A stretch of DNA of 64,000 bases from Amblyornis subalaris (Eukaryota; Chordata; Aves; Passeriformes; Ptilonorhynchidae): assembly GCA_018881555.1 (NCBI GenBank), contig JACAXG010000018.1, positions 1,363,325 to 1,427,324 on the forward strand, read 5' to 3'. The notes under the pieces were generated by a model that made no database searches, was not told the DNA's origin, and saw only the letters and a list, made by a program, of their open reading frames with translations. Below, in pieces: positions 25,716-36,874 of this stretch (the first letter of the stretch is position 1; every line of letters begins with the position of its first letter). The position numbers and the translations under genes were made by a program.

Positions 25716-28700
25716 CACCAAATTGCACCTGCAATTACTTCTTGTCCTTTCACTACAGTTCTGACAAATATTTTAGAGGCATTTCAAATTCTCGGTTAGC
25801 TTCTGATATTTTATGATAGGCCATAGTATTTGAAAGAATTTCCTGTTTCCTCGCTTGATCTTGTGCAGAAAGTTTGTTTCTTTGTAATTGCTTTGATGTC
25901 TTTCCTCTTGATTTTTTTTTCTGTTGAAGTTGTTCAAGCTCCACCTCTCAAGATTTCTGTATCATATCAGCTTAATCTTTTGAGAATGCTGAGTTTTGGG
26001 AGCTGTTTTAGAAACTGTTTTCCTTTCTCCATGGTTTGACTGTGTAGTAGCCTGACCACCCAAATGCCACACCAGGGTGCTGCTGAAATGTGTGGTTTGG
26101 TCCATTGCTATTCAGGAAGGATGAATATGACCCTTAGCATGGGTTTGAATACTGTTCTCACTTGCGTTTCTCCCTCTTTTCCCGATTCCTTTCTTGGATA
26201 AATATGCACACAAACATGTCTAAACAGTGTAAAGGAGTTCTGACAGTGCCTGTGTCCCTGCTATAAATTTGTTTTTCAGGCCACTTTCTGATCTGTGTTT
26301 TAAAAGCAGCATTTCTTTGGATTGTCCAGTGCCTTCGAGTGACAATTTTAGAGTTACTTCACATCATGCATGTATGTGTAGATTCTCTGTTAGTCTCTTC
26401 CCAGGCTTTTCAGTCTCAGCAGGCTTTGTCCCACTCCAGAGCCTGACATCTACAGGAGTTATTTGAGATGTGGGTCATCTTGTCTTAAGGTACGAAGTTA
26501 GTTTTGTGATTGCAGCCTCGCCTGGCTGTGCAGTGATAGGTCTTGTCTGGAGAGCATTTCTGACAGTGTGCTGGCTGACTTGCCGGGGAGGCTGCACACA
26601 GCTCTGTCCTGAGGCTCCACTGTTGTGACAGTCCCCATCAGCAGCCTCTGGCGCGGTGTGCTCTGATGCCTGTGATCTGTTCATCATGAACAGCCACTGA
26701 AACATTTCCTTCATGATTTCCAGCCCTTTCCAGCAGGACTTTAACTGTCCTTCTTAGGATCTTAGGATCTACTGCTGCTTTACAAATTCATAATTTTTTA
26801 GTAGTATGAATAGATTTTCTGCTTTTTGTGAGCATAAAAGGTCATAACATAAAAATTTTAGTTTGAATAAACTATATGCACCATGATTTTATAGGCTTGC
26901 ATGCAGAGACATACATATAAAGAGTTTTTCTCCCTTGCACAGCAGGAGAACATGGTAGTGAGTTTTACTGATGTCATAGGGTAATTTGGAGAGACGATGC
27001 TGTCATAGGGTGTCCCTTTAGAGAGAAAGTGATCCATACACACCAAACAGCAGTAACAAAGTACATGCTGTCTCATACATTAGCTATGAGGCAACATGCA
27101 AGTGATGCTGTATGTATTTGAGTTAATTAACACCTGTATAAAGCATTTCTAAAACTAAACTAAATCAGCAAAATTAGTAGTATGCTTTCTCTAGCATGTA
27201 ATGCAATGATACCAAACCTAACGTAGTATTTCTTGTTTGGAATATATTTGTATTAGCATTTCAATTTGGGAAACTTGGGAGCAGAGTAACCTCTATATAA
27301 AGTTAAAGGCTAAGTTGGAAGCATTTGTTTCGACACTTGTCCCCGGTCTTGCTTTCCTCCTCAGGCTCTGTTTTTCTTTGTCCACCAGGGTCCCTGGCTT
27401 GCTTGGCACAGTGACAGACCCTGTCACCGAGTTTTCTAAGTGGGACTCATGTTGAACTCTTCTCTTATGATTGTTTTCTTTTTCTGAGATGCTGTTTGAA
27501 GTGGACTAAATAATCTGCCTCATGTTTTAGAGGACACAGAAGCTTGTTTTAGAAACAGATGAGCTTCATTAGCTAGGAACAGTGTCTGGAAAGTATCAGC
27601 ATTGCTCAAGGGTCCTGCATCAGTTTCCATGTGATGACTGTAGTAGGGAAGACAGTGTTTATGCTCTTGTAATTTTTGGTTTAAATAGGCAAGGCAGTGG
27701 AAGAGTGAAAAAGAATAAGGAAGGTAAATGATGTGGCTAAAGCCTCACAGATGGCATTAGTGCTTGGTCTTTGATTCTTCATCCTGTGCTCTTTCCCTTA
27801 GACCACTCTTACCATTCCTGCTGCAGTCACTGAATAGACTTAACCTCCAAATTAGAATTTCTGAGAAAACTTCCAGCATCTCCTTTTGGCATCTTGTCTG
27901 TTCTTTCTGCTTTTTCTTCCCCTATGATTTTGAAGCCTTGCTTTCCATCTCTTGCTAAACCTAGATCCTGCTGGAATCTGTTACAGTATTCTGAAATTTG
28001 CCAAATTAAAACTTGCCCCTAGAGTGTGCAGAACTCACTCCTGGAATTTCTTCATGCTCTTGTTACCTGCTTCCTTGAGCTCACTAGCTGATTGGTTGCA
28101 GGACTTGTTTTAGATGTGGTTTTAAACCACGAAAGGACTGGGCAAAGATACAGTCGCTGTTTCTAATACAGCTCCAGCTCTTTGGCTGCCAGCTTGCTCT
28201 GGCCAGATTCAGGCCAGTCGATAGGAAACTATTTATGTTTCCAAATTCTTCCTTTCTTCATAGGGAACACCTGAAAGCAGTGCCCAGTGTAGGTTTTCCG
28301 ACTATGGATTAATGTACCATTATGGACCGTGGAGAGGGTTGTGGTGCGCAGCTGTTGTGGTAGGATGGGGAAACCTCCTTTCCAGTCAGAGCGATGCAGT
28401 GGCCCTAGGGAGGAACTTGTATCACAGAGGGGCATCTTGGGGGCACAGGAGTGTCATAGCTCAGGGCATCTGTTGTGCTTCAGGGGGACTTCTTGCAGGA
28501 ACGCTTATGTCCAAATATCCTGGCTGCATTCTCTCAGTTCGTAAAAATCATTAAATCAGGCCCAGAGCTCTCCATATTGATTAGTTTCACCACTCTCATC
28601 AACACATCACAGAAAAATAAGAGCAAAACTGCTGGCTGCTGGGTGAAAAACTGTGAGCATGGTGTGTATTCAGTTCATCCCATGCTCTGGCTTTCCGCAA

Positions 28701-31700
28701 ACCTTGAAGTGGCACTGACTCAGCCCAGGATCCTTATGCAACGTTCACCCGAACAGAGAGGGTGAAAGTCATTGATGGATGTTGGCTTCTGTAATTTAAA
28801 TTACTCAATGATAACTTTTAATTGCTTGCTTTCCAGAATCACCAGCTGCTGGGAGGCATTAGTTTTACTCTGTATCTGGAGTATGTGGGCTAAAAATAAA
28901 TTACTTCTTCTGGGCAGGTGTTATTTTTAGATTTAACACAGCAAAAGGTAGTGTGTTGAAGAAACTTCCCCTTTTTGAAAAATGACATATTTTTCCAATT
29001 GTGTTAGCAGCCATTAGTTTTTTCAAAATTGTTGGACTGCATCATAATTTTAAATATTAAATGTAACTGAAGACTGTGTAGCGAAATATGAATTAAATGC
29101 TATAAATNTAAAGATTCTAAATGATTACTTTTGAGGTCTTAGAATAAGACAAAATTAATTTTTACTTGAGAGCTATGATTGATATAATTTTTCTTCTGTT
29201 GCTTTTTGTGTTAGCTTTTGGCAGTATCTATTTGCCTTTGTTTAGCTGTCAAATAATCAAAAAAGGAACTGCATGGTAGTGCTGTATATTATGTTATATT
29301 GGCTATTAAACAAATACAAAAAGGACTTCAGAAATGTATGGAAATGCAGATATGTATTTTTAAGACAAACTCTTATCAGAATAATTTATTATACACTCAT
29401 TAATATCACAGGGCCATTAGCTTAATTCCTTTGCAAGTAGTCATCATGTAAGAAGATGTACCTGAATGTCTTCAAAATAAGTGGTGCTGGAAAGATGTTT
29501 GTACTGTTGCTGCCTTAATCACATGTGGAGTAACTTCCCTTCAAGGCACAGAGCTCATGCTCTGGTCTCTGCCATCAGGGCTGAACTGTTTTTTATGCTC
29601 TAACTTGTTTCAGGTTAGCTTGAGTTAACATTAGGTGCTGCAATTTGCAATGTAGATCTAGTCTCAAACATAGGGGGGGACATGATCCACAGTGAATGTT
29701 CATTCTGGACAGCACTACTAAGAAAGGAAAGATAGCAGAGAAAAGCTACCACTTCAAAGTTAGCATTTTTAAATGGTGAGAAGGAAAACTACTCAAACTC
29801 AAGGGAGGGAATTTGCTGTCTTATACCTGGCTGAGAGCTCTGAGTCCCTTCTCTGTCAAGCTGAGTAGACTGGAGGAAGACGAGGGGAGTAGCTTTTTAT
29901 CACATTATAATTCCTCGTTGCTTTGTCCTCTTAAATGAAAGCTCCAGAATTTTGAACAGAAGTATGACTGTACTATATAATCTTATTTTTATGGACATTA
30001 TGAATAAATAAATGAACAGCAAAACTGATTTGCCGATGGCCTAACTGGAGAAGTCAGTAGCAGAGCCTTTTACATCTCTGTACATAGACTAGATATGCAA
30101 AAAGGGAGAGAACATCTGGCTTATAAATATTTTTTTGTAAGCAAATTCAGATGCAATAAGCTATAATTTTCAAGGGTTAGCTAAATATTTTGTTGTATTT
30201 GTTGTATTTTTTCTGCAGCTGACTAATTGTATGTGTTACCTTATTTCATTTGAAGACGAGAGGAGTAACTGCACTGTTTCATACTAGGATATGGTTAGAA
30301 GCAAATGCTGTCAAAGCTCTTAAAAACCTCCTCTGATGTCACAAACATTAAATTAAGGTAATATTTTAAGATATATCGTCTGGTTTTGGTGAAATTTGTG
30401 CAACTTCTAAGAATTTTTTTTATCATCACAGTGCTTTAAATCTCTTGTTCTTTAAAAATAATTAAAGTTCTGTGCCAATTCAAAATTCAGTTTCATTCCA
30501 TTTAAAGCCACTGTATTTTGCTAATTGAAGTGCAGAATGATCTGTATATGGAAAGTTTAGTTAGATGAAGAAAATATTTAAGTATTTAACTACTATTTCT
30601 TTCAATTGCAGTTCAAGCTTAATTATTCTAATTCAGATGGAGTAATGAATTTGGGGCTAGTAAAATGGAGACTTGGAGTACCTGATGATGTTCTATTTCT
30701 GATATTGAGAGTTTTAATTATTAAAGGTTGTGCTCTTAGTGTCTGAAAAAGCTAAATAGAGGCTCTTTAGGAAAATATGGTTAAGAGAAGAACATAAACG
30801 TTCTGCAGGAGCAAAACATGATGGCCATGCATTCAACAAGTGTTCAACAGGATTACACAGTAACCTTCAGGAAAAATTGCCTTCTAATGCCTAATTCCTC
30901 TCTCTCTTCTGCTGCAGATCTTCCTGGTGGAAGTGCAATGAGCAAACATGAGCAACAGTCATTCAGCCAAAGATTTGTTCTCATCTTCTTCAGTTCCTTA
31001 CTGCTAGACTTCACTGTTACCAAACCTTACATTCTCAATTCCATTTGTGTCATAACTAGTTTTTGATTCCTTCCTCAGGGTACTGGCTGTCTCTGCCTTT
31101 AATTTCTGGCTTTTTTTGGTTGACTCTTTTTTTGTTTTGTTTTTCCCTTCTACCTTCCCCTTTCTCCAATTCTTGTGCCCAAAACTCTGACAAAGGGAAA
31201 TGTAGGTTTATTCCTCTCTTTAAATATTTTCTCTCCTTGTCCTATGAGCTTTTTCTCCTCCTGGCACAGATCTGTTTTTTGTTTGCTGGGCTCCTTTTAA
31301 TACACCCACAGTCTGTATTGGCATCTGTCATGCCTGCCCTTATCTTTTACTTTCCTCCTTGACCTGCTGGCCAGTCCTCCTCCTTTTACATCTAAACTTG
31401 TTTTATTCTTGTTATGCAGTTATTTTTCAACCTCTTGAATCCAGTTTATTGCTGCTCTCCACAGTCTCTAATGACCTTCTTTTGAAGAAACCTCCATACC
31501 AGGACTCCATCCTCATTACTGAGTCACTGTTTACTTGAATGTCGCTGCTGATCTGTACGTAGCTCTTCTATTTTATAGTTTACTTATAAATTCTTTAAGG
31601 TAGGACACCTTTTTATTTCTCTGTTTGTACTGTATTCAGCTCAATTAGAGGATTGTTTTATGAGTAGGATTGTGAACTACTATGAAAGTCCAAATAACCA

Positions 31701-32717
31701 ATATATTTTTGATTAAAGCTTCCGTCCTCCCTACCTTCTCCCTGGGTATTTGACCAGATCAAATTATGTAGGTTATAGGTGGGATTGATAATAAGTAGCA
31801 TTTTGAAATGGCACAGCTAGTTATCTGCAAATGTTGGCTCACAAATTTGCATTGTGCTACAAATTTAGAGCAGAGTTTTGCTAATCTTTCTCATGTGAAC
31901 TGACCTACTTAAGTCAGTGGAGTGCTAATATTTGCCACACAGTGAGGATTTGGCTCATAATCTTAGGGAAAGCATTTGCATGTACACTGGGAATATTGTC
32001 TAGTGTTTTTGTTAAAGGCTTGCTCCTCATTCCATTCCTCCTTATGAGATTGAGATTTTTGTTAGCTTAAAAATAGGAAGAACAAGGTAAATGTGGTTTG
32101 ATCCAGATGTGATGCCTAAGGAAGTTGTCTATGAACCTCTCTTATTCAAATGGTGGAGAAAATTATCACTGGATGAGAGTTACTATTTTGACTTCACAAA
32201 AAAATGTCCACTTGGCTCCTAGGAAAAATGAAAACAGCTCTAACTGCTTAAATTACACCTAACAAATAACAGAAGTAGGCTCAAAATGATAGAGCATAGA
32301 AATTGTAAAGTTGGAAGTGATTGAGGACAAATAAAGGGTGAGCTTATGTGGAAGAGCAGGAAAACAAGAAGGGCAGAATTCTCTCAATCACTGTAAAAAT
32401 TGCAGACACCTTGGTCACAGAAATTTAGAGGTAGTTACAAAGAAAATGGTTCCCAGTGTTTTTTTTACAGACTGTCAGTGTGATTTTTTTGAGACCGTTC
32501 TCATAATTGGCATAATTTATTATTTATTTATTTTCAATAATAAGTTTTCTATATAATTCTCTTTCTTGGAAAGGAGAGAACACATATTCGTTTTCTGTGT
32601 ATTTGTAGAAGTTGTTCCTATGCATTTTTACTCAAATCTGCTGCTTGATTTTTGGGATTAAATGCCCTGGAAGGTGACATTTCTTTCAGTTTTAGCAGTC
32701 ATCACAGTAATGGGAGG
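25716..32717. other. Gene-free stretch
   Basis: No exon or transposon was recognised in these 7 kb. Open frames are all under 100 codons and unsupported, including the overlapping pair near 28229-28765. An 11-base repeat (tgtcatagggt) occurs twice around 26973 and 27001. A poorly preserved CR1-like word string near 32285-32330 is too short to call. Confidence 0.55.
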
Positions 32718-33262
32718 AAGCTTCTCAGTGTTACCCCTGCGGAGGAATCCACACTCTAATATACATCAGGAACAAAAGGAAGGCTAAGGAGAATCTCCAT
32801 TCTGTATTGGATGCAGGGGGAAACACAGTGACAAAGAATGAGGAAATGGATGAAGTACTTAATGCCTTCTTTGCCTCAGTCTTTAATAGTAAGGCCAGTT
32901 GTTCTTGGGTACCCAGGCCCTTCAGCTGGAAGACAAGGATGGGGAGCAGAATGAAGCCCCCATAATCCAAGGGGAAATGGTCAGTGTCCTGCTACACCAT
33001 TAGACACACACAAGTCTGTGGGGCTGAATGGGACCCAGCTGAGGGTACTGAGGGAGGTGGTGAAAGTGAGGCACTTTCCATCATTTACCAGCAGTCCTGT
33101 GTAACTGAGAGGGGTGGGTCCCAGTTGACTGGAGGTCAGCAAATGTGAGGCCCATCTACCAGATGGGTTGGAAGGAGGATCCAGGGAACTAGAAGCCTGT
33201 CAGCCTGACCTCAGTGCCAGGGAAGGTCATGGAGCAGATTATCTTGAGCGACATCACGCAGC

Positions 33263-33535
33263 ATGTACAGTACAATCAGGGGGATCAGGCCCAGCCAACA
33301 CACATTCATGAAAGGCAGGTCCTGCTTGACCCAGTTCATGTCATTCTGTGGTGAGGTGATCCTCTTCGTGGATGAGGGAAAGGCTGTGGATGTTGTCTAC
33401 CTGGACTTTAGTAAAGCCTTTGACACAGTTTGCTCCAACATTCTCCTGGAGAAACTGGCAGCTCTTGGCTTGGATGGGTGTGTTCTTCGCTGGGTGAAAA
33501 CTGGCTGGACAGCTGAGCCCAGAGAGTGGTGGTAA
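33263..33535 (+). pseudogene. CR1 reverse transcriptase relic, fingers/palm part
   Basis: A 90-codon open segment inside the CR1 copy. It begins with MYSTIRGIRPSQHTFMKGRS, which covers the RT motif region upstream of motif A. It continues through FVDEGKAVDVVYLDFSKAFD, where the Asp of YLDF is the motif-A metal ligand of non-LTR reverse transcriptases. It ends near RWVKTGW at a stop created by a frameshift. The ATG is incidental, since the upstream CR1 coding sequence continues in other frames. It is not a functional gene. Confidence 0.92.
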
Positions 33536-33720
33536 ATGGAGTTATATCTAGCTGGCAGCTGGTCACCAGTGGAGTTGTTCATCTGCTGAAGGGCAGGAAG
33601 GCTTTACAAAGGGATCTGGACAGACTGGATTGATGGACCAAGGCCAGTTTTACGAGGTTCAACAAGGCCAAATGTCAGGTACTGCAACAACCTCAGGCAG
33701 CACTACAGGGTGGGGGCAGA

Positions 33721-34413
33721 GTGGCTGGAAAGCAGCCTGGTGGGACAGGACCTGGGGGTGCTGTTAGACAGCAGCTGAACATGAGACTGCTGTGCCCAGG
33801 TGGCCAAGAAGGCCAATGGCACCTGGCTTGGATCAGAAATAGTGTGGCCAGCAGGACCAGGGCAGTGATTGTCCCCCTTTACTCAGCAGTGGTGAGGCCT
33901 CGCCTTGAGTGCTGTGTTCAGTTTTGGGCCCCCCATGACAAGAACGACATTGAGGTGCCGGAGGGAGTCCAGAGAAGGGCAATGGAGCTGAAGGGTCTGG
34001 AGCACAAATCTCATGAGGAGCAGCTGAGGGAGCTGGGTGTGTTTAGCCTGGAGAAAAGGAGGCTCAGGGGGGATGTTACCACTCTCTACAACTACTGGAA
34101 AGGAGGTTTTAGCAAGGTGGGGATGGGCTGCTTTTCCCTGGCAACCAGCAATTGGAGAAGAGGAAATGGCCTGAAGTTGTGCCAGGGGAGGTTTAGATTG
34201 GATATTAGGAAAAAATTCTTCACTGAAAGGCTTGTTGAGAGCCTGGAACAAGCTGTCCAGGGAAGTCTTCAAGTCACTGCATCCCTGAGGTATTTAAAAG
34301 ACGTGCAGATGAGGGACTTAAGAATATGGTTTAGTGGTGACTTTGACAGTGCTGGGCTAATGGTGCGACGTGATGATCTTAAAAGTCTTTTCCAATCTGA
34401 ATGGAATCTGTGA
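33721..34413 (+). pseudogene. CR1 reverse transcriptase relic, C-terminal part
   Basis: An open segment of 230 codons, the longest frame in the window. It covers the CR1 ORF2 C-terminal region. The first 30 or so residues are out of the original frame. From WIRNSVASRTRAVIVPLYSA onward the CR1 frame is followed, through CVQFWAPH, VQRRAMELKGLEHKS and FSLEKRRLRGDVTTLYNY, to RLDIRKKFFTER. The last 50 or so residues are translated 3' UTR. It has no promoter or splice context, and it looks like residual openness in a fairly young, inactive copy. Confidence 0.93.
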
Positions 34414-34419
34414 TTCTAA

Positions 34420-36084
34420 TGCTGTTATCTAACCTGGGTGCCTGACTGAGCACTTATGCATCCAGTGCAGAAAATGGAGAATGAGAGGTTTAAGTGATAC
34501 TGAGTACAGAGGGAGCTTCGGTCATTAACAGAAGCATCTAGGTTACTTTTGTAAGACCAAGCAGTTTGTCTCCTGCACAGAGGCTGAAGGGGGAAGTGCC
34601 TTCTTGATCCAGATTGGTCTAACTGTGGTAAATAGTTGAGTGTAAACTGGCTGGTTTTTTTACTCTGCAGAGGACTTCGTCAGAGTTGAGATTTCATGTG
34701 CAGTGTGTATTGCTCATAGACCCTTTTGTCTTTGGAAAAACAAATCCAAGGTGAGAACATAATGTGTCAGGGAAGGGCAAAATAAACCAGCTCCATCACA
34801 TAGATTAGAACTATTTAATACAAAATAAATATCAGTATTTGCAAGGCCGCCTTCCTCATTTCTGAAGAGGTTAGGGTAGACACTGGAGAGTTGCCTTTAC
34901 AGCCACAGTAGTGACTGATGCTCTCAATGCAGAAATAACGTTTCTTGTATTGTCACCCACAAAACCCACATACAGGTAAAATGTGTTCTATACAGGTGCA
35001 AGTACTGAATAACTTCTTACTTTCCCATCTGCTTAAATGGGAATATTTTATAATATTTACTTGTCAGGTTGGAGGTGGTTCTGTTTTATTTTGCTTTATT
35101 CATGAGAAAAGGAAGAAGGTCATTCTGTTGCTATTCTTCTTTCCCTCCCAGCCTTGCTGCATCCTGAAATTGGACATTTATCCCTGGGAAGGTTTTTACT
35201 TAGTTCTCTACTTTTTTCAAAATCACATGCCCATTTATAGGAATAGCAGGGTACTTGAATTTTCCTTCAAGAACTGTATGTCCTAGCTTCATTAGAAAGA
35301 AAAGCAAACCCCAAAAAACTGTGAAAGTCATCCAGTGTTACACAAAATGCTGTAGTAATGCTGGCAACTGAATTGTACATTCTGTGTTCAGTTTCAGGGC
35401 CTAAAGCACTGGACTGTCCTTCTCTCTCCTAAATTAGTTTTGTGATTGTGGACTCCCTTATCATGCTGTAGGGGTCCTTTTGGTACACAGCCATTTGTTT
35501 TCTGTTCAAATATTTAAACTTCAGTTGTGCTTACCTTTTCAGAATACGTGCTTTCTGCAGCAAACAGTTTGTGGTTTCTTGAATAGATACCGAAAGCTAA
35601 AGGGAACTGCTTGTCTGATCAGTTGAAAGAATTTTGCTGTAATATAAACTATTACACATTTGGACTAAAGAGCAAGCTTTATTTTATAACACAAGTGAGT
35701 AATTTTCCTCTTCTACTTATTTTCCTATTTCTGAGTATGCATATTTCTACACTGCTTTTCCAAGCTGATGGGATAATGCAGTGAAAGAGAGTAAGGCAGG
35801 TTTAAGAAAACCCAATGACCTGCGAACATTTCCTTTGTCCAGCTTTTCTTTCCTGTACAGGGAAGCCAGAGAGATTGGTTTTAAATACTTCGTAATTTTA
35901 CATTTGTCTACAAAACTGGGGGTAAAAAAGGTAAATAACAGTTATTTTATCTTACTTCCTCTGAATGGTTGCCTTGCCTCTGACGAATCCTTTCGCACAG
36001 GCAGATATTTGGCAATTTCAGTAATATGTATAGAGGCTGACATTGAACGACTGTTGCTTTTGCTGCAGATGACAGTACGACTAC
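34420..36084. other. Gene-free stretch upstream of the PPP2R2C CpG island
   Basis: No gene or transposon was recognised. Two + strand frames of 113 and 119 codons (34945-35286 and 35781-36140) have no recognisable signature. The second runs into the edge of the CpG island, where stop codons become rare. Confidence 0.5.
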
Positions 36085-36220
36085 CACAAAATCGCGGTCG
36101 CATGTTGGTGTGCAGTACGTGTCGATGCAAACCCGTTTAATCAGCTTGAAGTTTCTTCTCCCTCGTCCCCTCCCTCGGTTTTTCTCGTTGCCCATCTCCG
36201 CGGCAGAAGAGCTAAAATAA

Positions 36221-36230
36221 TTACCTGCAG
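36221..36230 (-). promoter_or_regulatory. Consensus 5' splice donor on the minus strand
   Basis: Read on the minus strand, the sequence is CTGCAG then GTAATTAT, with the exon side ending at 36225. The CAG|GTAA core matches the U1 consensus well. It lies about 25-60 bases downstream, in the minus direction, of the dense CpG core. It is therefore placed where the first donor of a divergent transcript would be. A single motif can be chance. Confidence 0.35.
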
Positions 36231-36563
36231 TGTCATTTTTCACTTTGCTCCATGCAGATGCGGTGCGGTTGGGCCGCGGGCGGCGGGCGGGGAGGGGCCA
36301 GGCTGATGCAGCACAGGCGTGTGACAGCGGCGCGGCCCGAGCCCGCTCCGGGCGGCTCCCGCTGCAGTCCGCGCAGCGCCGGCNGCGCCCGGCGCCCGGA
36401 GGAGACGCTGCGTGGGCACTTGTTCGCGGAGCACCTGACGAAACAATTGGGTTATTCTTTAACTGTGGGAGAAGTGCCTCTATTCCCTTCACGCAAGCTC
36501 CCTACTGGCTTTCTGCATTCGTAATTTCTCGGAGCCGTTCTTCCCTCCGGCTTTCTCCCGCTA

Positions 36564-36624
36564 CTTCTTTTTCCTTTTTTTTTTTCCCCCCTTCTTCTTC
36601 TTTTCTTCTTTTTTTTTTTTTCCC
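36564..36624 (+). repeat. 61-base pure polypyrimidine tract
   Basis: Every base from 36564 to 36624 is C or T. The tract includes T-rich runs, a C6 run and TTC triplets. It contains a perfect 16-base mirror repeat, TTCTTCTTTTCTTCTT at 36595-36610, the symmetry that favours intramolecular triplex (H-DNA). It lies between the CpG core and the start codon. It may also serve as the polypyrimidine tract of a 3' splice site ending at tgctgcctcag (36660). Confidence 0.9.
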
Positions 36625-36672
36625 GCTCGTTATTCGCNCCCCCCAATCTGTGCTGCCTCAGTAGCTCTCATT

Positions 36673-36714
36673 ATGCTGTGCTCAGTGGCCCGGTGTGTTC
36701 CCCGCCTCTGCTAG
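36673..36714 (+). CDS. Upstream ORF 1 of PPP2R2C (13 codons)
   Basis: ATG at 36673 opens a 13-codon frame that stops at TAG 36712-36714, 90 bases before the main start codon. It would lie in the 5' leader only if transcription starts upstream of it, which the CpG island position suggests. The peptide has no recognisable feature. Confidence 0.3.
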   Translation: MLCSVARCVPRLC

Positions 36715-36725
36715 GCAGTGGCAGC

Positions 36726-36836
36726 ATGGATGGTGCTCTTGTGACGACCTCTGCTGATGCTATCAGTCCACTGCGGATAGGCATGCTGAGTAATCCTGCT
36801 GTAAATGGGCGAGGACACGGACACACGGAAAATTAA
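36726..36836 (+). CDS. Upstream ORF 2 overlapping the PPP2R2C start codon (36 codons)
   Basis: ATG at 36726 starts a 36-codon frame that ends at TAA 36834-36836, 29 bases beyond the main ATG at 36805 and in a different frame. The uORF start has A at -3 and G at +4, a strong Kozak context. The main ATG has T at -3 and G at +4. A second in-frame ATG lies at 36783. If this leader is transcribed, ribosomes that initiate here pass the PPP2R2C start out of frame, and main-frame translation would depend on leaky scanning. That is inference from the sequence. A peptide function is not suggested. Confidence 0.4.
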   Translation: MDGALVTTSADAISPLRIGMLSNPAVNGRGHGHTEN

Positions 36837-36874
36837 CCACAGCTTTCTGCGAGACCACAACTATGTGACTGAAG
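36805..36874 (+). CDS. PPP2R2C first coding exon (PP2A regulatory subunit B55-gamma), partial
   Basis: The frame from ATG 36805 reads MGEDTDTRKINHSFLRDH and continues NYVTE. This is the known N-terminus of the gamma isoform of the B55 (PR55) regulatory subunit of protein phosphatase 2A, with Asn where the human protein has Ser. The beta isoform begins MEEDIDTRKINNSF, and alpha and delta begin differently, so the gamma assignment is specific. The exon ends after GAAG at 36874 and is followed by the donor GTAACA. This leaves one base of the next codon (phase 1), as in this family. B55 subunits are about 450-residue WD40 propellers that direct the PP2A catalytic and scaffold subunits to substrates. 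PPP2R2C is mainly neuronal. Only the pre-propeller tail is encoded here, and the propeller exons lie beyond 64000. The start was chosen by homology. Confidence 0.93.

Larger units (their letters stand above)
32718..34419 (+). mobile_element. 5'-truncated CR1 LINE with ORF2 (reverse transcriptase) relic
   Basis: This 1.7-kb sense-strand CR1 copy is the longest transposon here. Broken frames follow the CR1 ORF2 order. First comes the linker upstream of the polymerase (near 32740-32950, readable as IRNKRKAK... and NAFFASVFNSK). Then come the fingers/palm with the motif-A segment VVYLDFSKAFDTV (near 33390-33430), and the thumb and C-terminal region with RNSVASRTR, RRLRGD, LYNYWKGG and RLDIRKKFFTER (33830-34235). 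The 3' UTR ends at gaatctgtgattctaatg. About 33570 the sequence jumps from the segment just before the GVPQGS box to the [12 protein letters not shown] region. The metal-binding F-A-D-D box is therefore deleted and the copy is dead. Frameshifts and stops are also present. Confidence 0.96.
36085..36640 (+). promoter_or_regulatory. CpG island, probable PPP2R2C promoter
   Basis: CpG is scarce elsewhere in the window, but about 29 CpG dinucleotides fall between 36255 and 36440, with more on both flanks. An Sp1-type GC box (GGGCGGGG) is at 36285-36292. No convincing TATA box is seen, so a dispersed CpG-island start pattern is likely. The island ends about 165 bases before the PPP2R2C start codon. 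Whether transcription starts inside it and runs straight into the coding exon, or whether a non-coding first exon is spliced to it, cannot be told from sequence. CpG islands of this kind often initiate in both directions. The exact start sites are unknown. Confidence 0.8.

Noticed and set aside
32285..32330. Word string resembling a CR1 3' terminus (atagagcatagaaattgtaa, then agttggaag)
   Set aside because: Too short and degraded to separate from chance, and no further CR1 block follows.
35781..36140. 119-codon + strand frame just upstream of the CpG core
   Set aside because: No protein family signature. Most of the frame lies in AT-rich sequence and ends as the island begins.
35947..36492. 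181-codon minus-strand open frame across the CpG island
   Set aside because: Stop codons are rare in CpG-rich DNA. The composition (Ala, Arg, Pro) simply mirrors the island, and the frame crosses both the good minus-strand donor and a change of base composition without any domain signature.
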